The translations under genes and the position numbers were made by a program. A stretch of DNA of 64,000 bases from Chelonoidis abingdonii (lineage: Eukaryota > Chordata > Testudines > Testudinidae). The notes below the pieces were generated by a model. The model did no database searches, was not told the origin of the DNA, and was given only the letters and a program-made list of their open reading frames with translations. This document shows, piece after piece, positions 12,771 through 42,000 of this stretch; the stretch's first letter is position 1, and every line of letters starts with the position of its first letter. The stretch is taken from NCBI RefSeq assembly GCF_003597395.2, contig NC_133790.1:17854095-17918094 (forward strand). Reading direction: 5' to 3'.

Positions 12771-15700
12771 CACAAGGACATTCTGGCCAGGCACATATAT
12801 TTTATGTGAACATCCTCCTTTCAAATTTGCTTCAAATGAAAAATTCTGGTTTAAGGCAAATATTTTATACAGCTAGTCATGGTTTGGGAGTTTTATTATT
12901 TGATTTCCAAAGTCATCCCAGATCAAAGAGCTATTAGACTTTGATAGACTGTAGCCTGAATATAGGCAATACATTCCAGACCTTTAAAGTCCAACCTAGA
13001 GTTGAGTTCCTAGCTAGTCTATAATAATAAAAATTATAAAAATATATAATAAATTATATTATAATTAATAAAATAAAAATTAAGACCAGTTAAATGCTTT
13101 GTGCATCTGGATTAGCTCACTGCAGGGCTGTGAAGCAATTTAAAAAATGCTTACCTCTCTATCCATGAAAAGGTTGTAAAAAATAAAAATATTGTAATTA
13201 AACATTTTACCCTTACAATCATTTAATTCAGGCCTAATTCTGGCCTCATTCTAGTTTAGGAAGTTCTGGTTTTCGCCCACATGATACCAGTGATAGGGAA
13301 GCTTACATTCCTTGCTCTCTGTGGTTGCCAGACTCCATAGGCAGTTGTGTATGGTTGAGTAAAGGGCATTCAGGGAAATCAATCCAGCTGCTGTATTTGA
13401 TGTCTCACTTCTACTGCCAAATTATGAAAGACAATTATAGAGCCTAAACATTTGCAGAGGACTGGAGCCCAGCCTGAAATCAAGGGAAAGATCGTTTTGT
13501 TTTTTTTAATCCACATTGTCCTTTTATACTGAATGTTGCTTAATGTTTCCTGCTGAGAAACTGTTTATTTCCAAAACTTTAAGTGTTTTAAGGTGGCACT
13601 GTGCTTTACAACTCCATCCTTGAGCAGCAATTTTCTTAGTCCTTGAATTTAGTCCAAGTAGAACTTTCTGTACCACCTTGAAATCAACAAATGATAAACA
13701 ATTGCCAATGGGAACTCTTTCTTCCAGTTTTCCATTTAACAAAAATAAACATCTTGCTGTTGTTTTTCCCCTCTTGGCCATACCCAATTCAGCCATACCA
13801 GGATTTCTTGGGGTCTGGAAAGAAGGGTCTCTTAGTGCTCTCCACAGGTTAACATGGTTTGGGGGTGGAGGACAGGTTCCCCAGAACAGTGAAGATGACA
13901 GTAGAATTCCATTTAGAAAAATAAATCCAAAATTCCCCAAAACTAACCAGGATACCTAATGTGGGGAAACCAAACCCAATACAACAGATGCATGCTGGAA
14001 ACCCTTGAATAAAGGGGTGCTATGACTACTGAAAGGATAGAATTGGTGTTTTTGCCCTCCTCTTCCTGCTTAGTTGCCATTTTTCTATTACCTACTTTAC
14101 CCCCTTTTTGCATGGCTACTCTAGTGGCATTCTTTTCTGCAGTTACTTCATGCTCAGAGCATCACTATCTCCTTTTCATCTCTCCACTCACCCCAAGATG
14201 ACATCACCTTCACAGCACAAACCCCCTAGGTAGGAAGCTGATTTTAAGTACTCTCTTCCCTGCCTTCCAAAACCAGCACAATCCAGGCCAGTGTTAAAAA
14301 TATAAATTTCATTCCCTTCTTAGAAAGGAGCAGCACTTTACCTCTCCAGTACCTGAGGGCAAGGGAGAACAAACCCTGAAAGTGTCCCAGCGCCAATATG
14401 TCTCTTTTTCATCTTAAGATAGCTTTTTAATCCACCCGTATATGGATAGATCAACTAAAAACATAAAAACAGACATCAGTTTTATACAGGTTCTGAAAAC
14501 CTGATTTTTTTGGTAATTTAACTTATTTTTAAAGTAAGTCCCATACTGACAGAAGGAACAAATGTGTGTCACCCAATCAGTTCCAGGTAGGCAAACTTCA
14601 GAAAATCATCAACCTCGTAGCATATTCTTTGGCCACTCTTCACAGTTTTGTTCACCCTCCCAAACTACGTGACTGGATGAAATTTATGTCAGCCTCAAGT
14701 GTTGTAACTGGCACCTCTGTTAGGCTTCAAGACTTCTGCATTTACTATCCTGGAATCTATAAAATTCCCTTCGTCCTGCAGGAACTCTCCAGAGTGAATT
14801 CTACTGAACAGTACTGAGTTTATGTATTAAACAAATGACAACTCCCTGCAAGTGAGTTGAAATTTTAAGGGTCCAGGATTGTATTGCCAATCACAGTAGT
14901 ATTTAAACACTGCAGCATAAAAAACAGGCTAAGTAAAGATTAGATAAGAAAGACCAGGAATTGTTACCATCCTTTAGATATAGTAAAGCTTTACAGAAGC
15001 TGATAAGAACAGTTATTAGGTATCTGAAAAGGGGATGGCACAAAAAACCCCTAACACTCTACGGGGCCTTTGCCTTCACTCAGAGGTATAAAGAAAGAAT
15101 CAGCAGTCTTTTGGGTTGTTTACTTTACCGCTGATCATCCTACGCCAGTGGTCTGTTTTTGCAACATTTATTTTACCAGTACAGATATTTCTAATTTTTT
15201 AGCCATATTATGTCATCTAATGACCAGAGGCTTTATGGGCTCGATCACCATCACCCTCCAGTGCATCAACATCTATTTCATACAGGCCCTCAAAAGAGCC
15301 AAAATGTTTCTTCTGGCTCTTCACTCCCACCTATCAGTTTTTCAGTTCCTCAGAACTAATACCATTGTCATTTGTGATTTATGAAAACCAAGCATTGGGC
15401 AAACACAGAGCCAGCTGATTTAGATCTTTCATTTTCATTCGTACCAGACCATTTTAATATATTTCAGGATTTAGCGAAGCAATGGCAGCAAGATAAGTCA
15501 GACTCAACTCCTTTTCTCAGGCTCTGTTACCACACAGTGTCCAAATTAGGCGCAGCATAAGTCTTTTCAATTATTGTGATCCTTCTGGGCTGACAAGACA
15601 CTTCAATTCCAATGAGGTCTTTAAGATTTTGTTTCAATTATGTGCAACTTTGCCCACCTAGCAAAAAAGTAGGTACAGGAAATAGGATTTCTTTTCCAAG

Positions 15701-17159
15701 TTAATGAGTCACTGTATGGCAGTAGTTAATTCAGTTACCTTGCTTTGCCAAATAACTTTTTAATTATCTAATAATTTCCACTGTATTTTATCCTCTTAAG
15801 AAAAATGTGACTCCCCCACCCCCCGCCCTCAAGGAATTTTTGCAATTCTCTATTTTTAAAGAATTGTTCTCTGAAATGAATAAGGAACAAGCAGATAAAC
15901 AGAAACTGTTTGTCCCGGTGCTATTATAATAAATGAGTGCACTGGAGGGGAAAAAAAGTTGCTGCAGCTCAAATATAATCCTGAGGGAATATTTCTATTT
16001 GCATTCAGACCCAGCTAAAATGGAATGTTACCATACATAAATAGGGTAATCCGATTAGTTAGTTATTTTTAAATACAATGGTTAAGGCACTAACTCGTGT
16101 AACCAAAATTTTCTATTTGGTCAAATAGCCGAAAGCGTATTCATCCCTTAACAAAGGGAAGTCAAGAGTTCTTGGCACGCATCCTGTATCCAGCATTCCC
16201 ATGTAAGGGGTTAAGTCTGCAAAATCATGGTGGTTCTTAACATTTTTGATTGAACTACAGAGCAGGTGATTTCACACTAGTGGCTGCTACACGTCATGGC
16301 ACCAATTTACTGCCATTAAGAGTTTATGTTTTATGTAGACTCACTATAGGGCTACACAGTTTTACTGCCTTTCCTATACATGGGCTCTGGAGCAAGTAAC
16401 TGACTAGGTTAACACCATATTAGTCTACAAGTTCCACAGCCCAGAAAGATACAGGGCAGGCAGCAGTGTCACTCATTGTCAAAAGAATTTCTATTATAGT
16501 GCCATACTACCACTACATCAATTTCAGTAGACAAAGCATCAGAAGCTTGTTAAGCATGTCTGAATCTTTCTGAAAAAGCAGCTCTTTGGGATAAATTTCT
16601 CATGCTTGTTCTCTGTGCAAACCTGAGTTTCAGGAAAGTTTAATGAAATCCAATGGTGTCATTTCTGATACAAGAGCGCATACCATTGATGAACAATGCT
16701 TCCGTTTTCACTCTCTTCACCTTCTCTCAACCCTCACCCTGGATGGAAGAAAAAAGCAGGAACTGAAGAGAACTTTACAGAATCTCCAGCTCTCTGTGTG
16801 GTCATTACTGCACGGTGATATGTTTTGACACTATATTATTTCCCTTCCCAGTAAACATGCTCTGAACTATTAAATGTCAGATACAGGCAGGTGTATATCT
16901 GTGTATGCACCCAATAGACTTTTTAAAAAATTCAAGTAATATGCAATCTTACTGTAAGAATGTTATTTGAATATGCAATATGAAAAAGACATTAAATCCA
17001 AAAATTTCATTAATGTAGTAAAGTTGAAATCTTAAGCAGATTAAGTCAGGAAATCTATTTAAGGTTCCCACAGTTTTTTATAACAATGTCAGATATTGTG
17101 CATATATAGTATGGCATTAAAACTAACCCCAGATACCATAATACAACATACTTTCTGGG
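12771..17159. other. Intergenic DNA, nothing recognised
   Basis: AT-rich and strongly CpG-depleted. The 138-codon minus-strand ORF at 13524-13940 overlaps a plus-strand ORF and has no recognisable domain. Confidence 0.5.
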
Positions 17160-17570
17160 TCTCAGCATCCCTATCAAATGGGGATAATGATATGGACCTC
17201 CTTTGTAAATTGTTTTGAGACCTTCAAATGAAAAAATGCTGTAAGAGCTTGGTATTGTATATCTGAGACCAAAATTACAACTGCTGAATTACAAGTACTG
17301 TGAGAATAAATTTAAACTTTAAATTCTCAAATTTAACATGTATTATAAATACCAAGAGATACGGTCCAGTGACTAAAGCATGACACTAGGATCCATGAAT
17401 TCAATGTTTTAATCCTGGCTCCAATACTGATTTACACAGCAAAAAGTCACAACACCTCTGTGTGTTTCAGTTTCCCCATGCTTCAAGTAAGGATATCTAC
17501 TTCAGAGGTGCTGTGAAAATTAGCTGGTTAATGAAGTGATAGTATACTGTTAAGCATTGCATCGCATCAC
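17160..17570 (+). mobile_element. MIR-like SINE relics
   Basis: Two adjoining fragments keep MIR hallmarks. At 17165-17260 there is AAATGGGGATAATGATATGG followed by a tail-like block. At 17360-17560 there is a tRNA-like start (CTAAAGCATGACACTAGGA), then TCAGTTTCCCCATGC and a GGATATCTACTTCAGAGGTG block. Both are diverged, as expected for an ancient amniote SINE. Confidence 0.6.
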
Positions 17571-17642
17571 AGGCATCACCTGACGTATGCTGGGATGGGG
17601 TGGAGGAAGGTAAGGAAAAGGGAAACTCTATACTCATGTTTC

Positions 17643-17690
17643 AGAGTAGAGAGAGAGAGAGAGAGCGAGAGAGCGAGCGTGTGTGTGTGT
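17643..17690. repeat. (GA)n/(GT)n microsatellite
   Basis: A run of GA units with some CGAG interruptions passes straight into a GT run. It explains the Ser/Leu-rich minus-strand ORF that crosses it. Confidence 0.9.
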
Positions 17691-17734
17691 TTCTTCCCTA
17701 TCTCCTCACTATATGTTCCATTCAATGCATCCGA

Positions 17735-17823
17735 TGAAGTGAGCTGTAGCCCACAAAAGCTTATGCCCAAATAAATTTGTTGGTCTCTTAAGGTGCCACA
17801 AGTACACCTGTTCTTTTTGACTA
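17735..17823 (+). mobile_element. Interspersed repeat of the same type as 53356-53467
   Basis: It contains GAAGTGAGCTGTAGCCCACA, AAAGCTTATGCCCAAATAAA and GTCTCTTAAGGTGCCACAAG, then TTCTTTTTGA. The TCTnTAAGGTGCCACAnG core is shared with the hairpin retroposon at 53356. I recall this as a frequent repeat in turtle and crocodilian DNA but cannot name the family with certainty. Confidence 0.6.
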
Positions 17824-17949
17824 TACTCATGGCACAGTGTGACCTATTAAATATGCAAGAGGAAAAAAAAAGTGCATTTGATGTTATGTAGTCAAGTGCT
17901 ATGGCTTTTACAATTTGGCACATGGATCATATTGACCAAACAAGACTAT

Positions 17950-19384
17950 TTAATAAAATAACAAGAGTTATTTTATTTGAGTAGAAATATACAATAAAAA
18001 TTTTGCATTGGCTACATTTAAAATCCCATTAGTTAAAAATTAATCTACACAAAATCTACACAACATAAGATAAAATCCAGGTAACAAAACATTTACACAG
18101 TCAATATAATACTCAAAGAAATAAAAATCACATGTGTAAGGAATCCAGGCAGACACTGAAAAAGGTGGAAAAAACCTCACCCTTTCTTAAAATGTACAAT
18201 AATCTAAACACAACACAGAAACACACAGAATACATCTAATAAAGTGGTACGTTGTGTAATACAAGAGTTTGGAGTTTTATTCAGAACTGTATCAGATGAT
18301 CTGAATATATGGGACATCATGAGACACTGATCATATCTTCACAATTCATTCGCTGCTTAGAAATTAAAGTAACAATACATTGTTGAGGGCTGAAAAGGGG
18401 AAGTTCAGTTGGTTTGACAACCATTTTGTGTGACTAAGATCAAGTGCAACATCAGTTCTATATGAGAACTGAAACCTTCCCTATTTGAGAAACCATATCC
18501 TCCCCTGACAGCAGGATGGGTTTGATCTAACTTGTCTATATTTAAAATACTGTAGTCCATGCATAATAGCACACTCACTGAAAGTGCCACTCCAAAAGCC
18601 ATTTTAAAAGTGACACTGCAGTATCAAAGTGACTGGCTAAGGACATGGTGTTGATACAGGAATCACCTCTTCAGGAGATGCTATTAACAGGAGTGCTGTC
18701 AAAGAACAATTATTCTATACGGCTAGTACAGGTTCTCTTTCAGTACTTGTGGTTGATCGGTATTTGGATTTTAAGAGACCTACAATATTAAATCCATGCC
18801 TCACAGAACAGAGATTTTTAGAAATTAAAACTACACAGAGCTACTCCTGGTGACATGTATTAAGAGCTGATTTTGGAGAGGTTTATACTAGAAACTCAAG
18901 AAGTGTTTTTCCGATACCTGCAAATCAGGTTTCTGCAACAAAGCATTTAATAGCCTGGACCAATAGGTTTTCCTTTGCTTCTCAAACATGCTAGGCAGAG
19001 ACCAATTCCTGGATGCAAGATTTTTTTCTCCCCACAAAACTGAACTTCCTCTATATACATTTTATTCAGATGAATTCTTCCTTAGCTTTTAAAAAGGCAC
19101 TTAGGAAAAAAGGTCAATTGAACAACAAACAACAACAGTTCAGTAGAGTGTGAATTTTTAGAAAATCCTAAACTTATTATCTGTATCAACACAGAAAGGC
19201 ATAGGAGAGTTCCAGATTGTCAAATGCTTGGTCATAGAAATGCAGTTTACAGGTAGTCTTTCTGCTCCTACTCATATGACAATCTGGACCAGTGGGGTCC
19301 AACTAGTTCCTAAATCAGGAGGCTAGGGTCTTTACAAAGAGAGTGCTCAGCACCCACGTGCCACAGGCGACGTCCTTCTGTCTG
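17950..19384 (-). other. CDC45: Probable last (3' UTR) exon of CDC45
   Basis: The minus strand shows a good acceptor at 19385-19386: pyrimidine-rich CTTTCTCTCATAG just before the exon. It pairs with the strong donor found 2 nt after the CDC45 stop codon (21371-21372). The exon would end near 17950, after the AATAAA signal at 17972-17977. There is no ORF of note within it. This is inferred from splice and poly(A) signals only, so exact ends need transcripts. Confidence 0.55.
17972..17977 (-). terminator. CDC45: Candidate CDC45 poly(A) signal
   Basis: AATAAA on the minus strand, followed downstream by AT-rich sequence. It is the nearest canonical signal to the end of the predicted 3' UTR exon. 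Confidence 0.5.
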
Positions 19385-19729
19385 CTATGAGAGAAAGAAG
19401 ATTTAAGTTGAAGCCTGTTGCAGTATGTCAAGAAGGACAGCAAGATGGAGCATCACAATTGCAACACCATGAATGAAGACAACATTTGAGACTTCAGTGA
19501 TATTTTTTGCTTGTCTGCAAAGTGCAGCAGGGCAGGGAAAGAAGTCTGGGAGGCCAGCAATTGGTCACTCTGCCTTACAGATCCCAACAGCAGCTGGTAA
19601 CCTGCTGGTCCAAAGTTTTGAACAAGTAGGAAATGATTAGTGCCTCTGGTACTTGTTGAAGGACATGCAGGCTGTCAGATGTGTGAATAAAACCCAGAAG
19701 TCCTTCCGGACAATGAATGACCCTTCCTG

Positions 19730-19872
19730 TCACTAACACCTTCAGCAAGTCTTAACTTCATGCCTCAGTTTCCACATCTATAAAATGGGGACAATACTTC
19801 GTTACCTCACAGTTGTATAATAAGGATCAATTCCTGGTATTAAAGTTTTCCAAGGTCCCTTTTAAACACTTC
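19730..19872 (+). mobile_element. MIR-like SINE relic
   Basis: It has GCCTCAGTTTCCACATCTAT, AAAATGGGGACAATACTTCG and TACCTCACAGTTGTATAATA in the order found in MIR-type SINEs. It lies in the predicted 3' UTR intron of CDC45. Confidence 0.65.
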
Positions 19873-21374
19873 TAGAGATCCAATCAACCACATACTTCCA
19901 AATGTGTATTCCAAAGCCACTGAGCACACTAATAAAATTTATCTCAAGAAGGTTAGGCTCACACAGTACAAAAGCTACACAAAAAACTCTTATAAAAAAG
20001 GGTTCAGAATACTGAGGAATTGTGGCTATTCAAGAAGTAGAGGTGGCAACAATTCACTATTAAATCTGGCCTGCCTCAAAATAATTCAGCAACTGATTTT
20101 TAACTGTTTTGTGGCTAATACTGTTGCACTGTCCAGTAGAGGCCATTATGGATGGGGAGAAAGTATTACCAAAAAAAAGATTACAAGGGAGAGCAAGGGT
20201 TTAGGTTGCCCCAGCCATACCAGCTGTCACACCTTTAACCATTCTGGGTAACACTAAGTTCTTGAAAGCTAGATTCAGGAGACAGAAAATTTAATAGGGT
20301 AGGCCAGCCTTAACGGAAAACTAAAATAGACATTATCTATCTAAACTGAAACAAACACAACAATGGAATGAAATACAGATTGCTAGTGTAGAAAGAACTA
20401 CAGGGCAGACTTCTTAGCTGATTATTTAAAAAATATGAAATGAATATGTTGTTTATTTACAAATATCCTGTCTTATTTTGGTATATTAACAAGACCGCTA
20501 GAGAATACCTTTGTAATGACCACCTGTGAAGTATTAAATTGTCCCAACTTTTTGTTCTAGTCAACAACCTAAATATTATGGATGCAGGCCATAATAAATG
20601 CAAATTTTGTTTAAATAATGTTAAGGTTATCACAAATTTTCAAAGCCAGGAAATGCACTGTTAGGTCCAGGATTCTGCCTTGAACTCAAAACTGCTGTGA
20701 GGATTAAAGAGAATTTTAAAAAAGTATGAGTCAAGGACAGAGTATTAACCTTCATTTTGACTATCCTGGCTTCTTGTCAGTATTTCAAAACTTAGTCTGT
20801 TTACTTTCTTAGTTTAAAACAAAAAAATCCACAAAATAAATTAATGAAAGATAAAACGCTATTTAACAGATGAGAAGAGCTTGAGTTAGTCTTTCAGGGA
20901 AAACTTGCTATTATATACAAAAAACCATGCATACAGCTTGTGCGTTCCATCCGGATTAAAATAGATTTGTTAATGTTCTCAGAAGGCATATTATTTAACT
21001 GATAGGTCATCAACCTATTGTGTGTTTTTAAGGCACTTCATATACATGTGTAAAAGCAGTTAGACTATAGTAAGTAGAAAATAACAGGTCTAAACTAAAA
21101 ATCATCCATTCATTTGGACTTGTACAATTTAAAAACACAACTAAATAAATTTTAAGTACTATTTCTGACATCTGCATTCCATGGCAAGTTTCAACTTATA
21201 GTATCTTTTTTTGGGTAGATAGACCCCAGACTCAAAAGGAAAATGAGTTGGCTTTGTTTGAAATTGTAACTTATCTACAATTTATACTTTCACTAAAATT
21301 TGCTGCAGCATCTGAGAACATCCTACCAATAAACCACATTCAAGAATTAATTCTCCTTTCATGCACACTTACCA

Positions 21375-38216
<16,842 letters not shown>

Positions 38217-38318
38217 AGCCGAAGCCGGGCCGCTACCGCCGCGCTACGAGAAGCCGAGAACAGTGGCGGGATGGCTGCAGCAGCGGCGACTGGTCCGTTC
38301 TCCGCCACAGTCAAAGCA

Positions 38319-38327
38319 GGCGCCAAA
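38319..38327 (-). promoter_or_regulatory. CDC45: E2F site, CDC45 side
   Basis: On the minus strand the sequence is TTTGGCGCC, a perfect TTTSGCGC-type E2F site, about 105 bp upstream of the CDC45 ATG. CDC45 is a known E2F target, so G1/S control is the natural reading. Confidence 0.75.
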
Positions 38328-38760
38328 TCGCGTCCTTTGCCATTGGTCTCAGCTTCCAGGCCTCCATCCAATAGAATCCCGCTACATTGTATCTCTACAG
38401 TGCTGATTGGACTAGCTTTGCGATCATCTCAGCCCTCCACCAACCATATAGCGATTAGAGCGATCACTGAGCTGGGCGATGGGCCAATCCATACGAAGTC
38501 CTCCTGGGACCGCCATTTTGTTCGGCCGTGTACAGCGCCATTTTTGATATGGGCAAATCAGCTACACCAGCCCCCCACATATAAGGTATAAACAAACCAT
38601 TGGCTATAAAAATATAACCGTTTCGGGAGTGAATGGGCAAATGAATTATTTAAAGAAAAAACTATGTTGATGCCTGTGAAGTTCCGCCTTCCGCCCTTTC
38701 CTAAAATGGCCGCAGCGGACGTTTCTTTACTTCCTCGATGGGTGCCAGTGTAAACACGTT

Positions 38761-38779
38761 GCATTCTGGGAAATGTGGT
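38761..38779. promoter_or_regulatory. ZNF143/Staf-like site
   Basis: GCATTCTGGGAAATGTGGT is close to the reverse complement of the ZNF143 consensus core TTCCCAGAATGC with its flanking ACTACA-like arm. It is about 317 bp upstream of the UFD1 ATG. The U5 gene distal element at 55007 carries the same core. Confidence 0.65.
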
Positions 38780-39095
38780 TTTGTCGGGACAGAGGGCGAA
38801 AGACCCCAAACATTTTTCGCTCCTTTGCTAGCGATGAAAGTGCTCGTTTTTGCTAACCACATTCACCACTGTGAAAATAGCGCCACGTCTGTAGAAATTA
38901 AAAGTCACCCTAAAATAGAGGGGCTGGGCTAAGGGATTTCCCCCTCCCTGCCCACCATTTCCCTCAGCCAGACGGTTTCCTGTGGGGGAGGGGAAGCAGC
39001 TGCTGTATTGATCCTTCTCCGAGCCGTCTAAAGGGGGTTCTCTGGTGTCCCTTGCTGAGATCTCTGAGACGGGGGCAGGAGTAACAGCCGCCAGG

Positions 39096-42000
39096 ATGGT
39101 AAGTGCCTGAAAGGGCCCTTGTGTGGGTGTCTTAGAGCTTGGGGAGAGCCGGGGAAACCTGCGGAGTCATCCTGGCTGGATTGTTTACACAGACAGGGAC
39201 GCGCTCGGGGAGCAGCTACGCACCAAAGACCGCACTGCTCTGCGACAGGGTCGGGGTTTGTCCCCCTGGCTCTAGGGCAATGGGGGGGGGACCCTTCAGG
39301 GTGTCTGTCTGGGACATATGTAAGGTCCCCCCAGCCCTTCCTCTCAGAGGGAGCCAGCTGAGAGAGGAGAGATTTTTAAAGCTCTCTCTGGAGCCTCCCC
39401 TCCCCCCAGCAAAATCTTTGCTCCCATGTAGGGTGACCAGATGTCCCGATTTTATAGGGACAGTCCCGGTATATGGAGCTTTTTCTTATATAGGCTCCTA
39501 TTACCCCGACGCCCTGTCCCGATTTTTCACTCTTGCTATCTGGTAACCCTACTCTCAGACAGCAGAGAATGGTTTAATAAAGCCCCCCCAATTTAGTGTC
39601 CCCGCTCTCTCACAGATGGTTAAGTGTGGGGTATGGTAGTAATATATGGCATAATCTTAAAGAGTTTACAATCTGAGGCTCCCTCATCCCTTATCCTGTG
39701 CGATCCTGGGCATTTCCTGGGAGGTGCTGACTCAGCGTTCTCCTCTGCCTTTGGTTTACAAGTGAGGCTGCTACCCCATTGGATACCTAGGAATGATTCT
39801 CTCTCAGGGATGATGAAGACTTCAGTCTGTGTTTATCCATAGGCTATGTGCACTGTCATCTCTTTAATCATTAAAATAAAAGTGCAAGGGTACAAAAACA
39901 TCCTTCTGCCACCCCTGTGTTGAATATCTCTTGTCCTGTGCTGAAGAGTTAAAGAAATGACAATCACTTGTATTCCTTGTTGAATTTAAATTAATAATCT
40001 GTACTGTACACTCGCTGCAGCACTGTGCAGATAAATGGTTTTTAGGATGTGTATGCTTATTTCATATTGAAGTCCATGTCTGTTCTACAGTTTGTAGAAT
40101 CAATCAAAATTGATTGTGGTGGTAAATTACAGATGAATTTTCACTTTATTTTATGTGTTTCATTGATACATATATATGTCTAAACCATATTTATATTAGG
40201 AAAAATAAGCACACAGCATTGATTATGATGATTGCATTAGAGAACAACCTCCTGAAAATCTTAGTCTGCAGGTGTTGTAGTAAAGTGGATCGATGTTTGC
40301 TAACACACTGTCATTTTTCCTCCCCCAGTTTTCTTTTAATATGTTTGATCATCCAATCCCCCGGGTTTTCCAGAACCGCTTCTCAACCCAGTATCGTTGC
40401 TTCTCAGTGTCCATGCTTGCAGGACCTAATGACAGGTCAGATGTGGAGAAAGGCGGGAAGAGTATGTGCATGTTTTATTTTGAATAATACACTGTTGAAT
40501 ACTATATGTGACTGTTCAGTTGTATTGTTTATGGCAGGTGGTTGCAGAAACAGTATAAGGCCACAAACATAAAGCATGGAAACTTATTGATGGCTTTGTG
40601 ACTTGAGTTAAAAGGGCACTCTCAGATTAAATAAATGCTCTTCTCACTTTAATATCATCTAATTGATGTTGGAGTTCCTGATTTACCTACAAGTAAATTA
40701 GAAGGCCCATTATTTTTAAAAACAAATGTCTTTACCTGTCACTAATAAAATAAGCCATTTAAGCAAATAAGATTTAAAAATCTGCTGTCTTCGCCATATA
40801 TGTTTTTTTTCCTCTTTAGGCTTCACTCAGCTTGAATAAGGAGAATAGATTTGTCCGCTCCACTTTCAGGCTCCCATATGTTAGTCCAATGCTGTGTTTG
40901 AGTTGTCAGCACTTTTATTTGGTTATAGTTAAACAACCAAATGACTTTTGGGAAATATTTTTGTTAGAAAGTTTTACGAAACCTAATACACTAACTTCTC
41001 GCATTTGCCTCACTCAGAATCTACATTTTGAATTAAAAGTACCACATATTGCTTGTCTACATTGATTGATTCCAATAGATTTTGTAGCTCACAAAGTCGG
41101 AACCAGGGTAAAATGCTGTCTGCCAAGAAGGAATGATAAAACTGTACACTGCATTTGCTTTCCATAGCCATGATGTTCCTAATCTTACTGTAACTTTCTG
41201 ATTAATTTCTGCAGTAATTATGCCACCATCCGCCTTGGATCAACTCAGTAAGTAATGTTTATTCTACTGTAAGAACACTAGAAATATTGTGCTGTATATA
41301 TGTGTAGGCAAACATCAAAAAGTGCTTTATGTATCCATTAAGATGTGGTTTAAATCAAGATATACCAGGAAAATCCATATTGAGGGTAAAAATTGTATGT
41401 TGTTTGTTCTTTTAACATTTTTTTTGTCAAAGGGTTTAATTTTCCCTTATCTATGCACAGTTCAGGTGCTAGGCTGACAGTGTGAGCTTTCTAGCAGCTG
41501 TTTGACACTTACATTAATGTAAGTATCAACATTTACATTAATGAAATGATCAGCCTTTATTTTTTTTGATGGTTGCAAATAATTTGGTGTTTGCCAGGAT
41601 ATTGGCTCAGTCTCCTGCTAATGTTCAGTCTCTGCAACTTTATAAATGTGCCATGAGTTTTATAACAAATTGTATCTTTTTCCCCTTCTGCCAGGTCGAC
41701 TTAACATTACATACCCTATGTTATTTAAGCTGACTAATAAAAATTCAGATCGAATGACGCATTGTGGTGTGCTAGAATTTGTGGCTGATGAAGGCATTTG
41801 TTACCTTCCACACTGGGTAAGTGGCCTTACGCCAAACTGACAGAATTTAAAGTCTAGGATTAGTGTGGTGTTGGTTAATATTAAAGTAGAATATTTGCTG
41901 AAATTGCATTTCAGTTGCACAGTCAGCAGTTTTTAGTGTTTCAGTCACAGCTAAAGCTCTCCTCTAAGTTAATCAAAGTAAGTTGCTGCATGTACTATGT

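Larger units (their letters stand above)
38217..39095. promoter_or_regulatory. Bidirectional CDC45/UFD1 promoter
   Basis: The 879 bp between the two start codons is GC-richer and CpG-richer than the flanks and has no obvious TATA box at either end, as usual for housekeeping pairs. Visible sites include an E2F site (38319-38327), YY1-like CCGCCATTTTG at 38510-38520, GCGCCATTTTT at 38535-38545 and AAAATGGCCGC at 38703-38713, a CCAAT at 38484-38488, and a ZNF143-like site (38761-38779). CDC45 is S-phase-regulated in vertebrates and UFD1 is broadly expressed. Which site serves which gene is inferred from distance only. Confidence 0.8.

Noticed and set aside
13524..13940. 138-codon minus-strand ORF
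   Set aside because: No recognisable domain or splice context, and it overlaps a 93-codon plus-strand ORF in AT-rich intergenic DNA.
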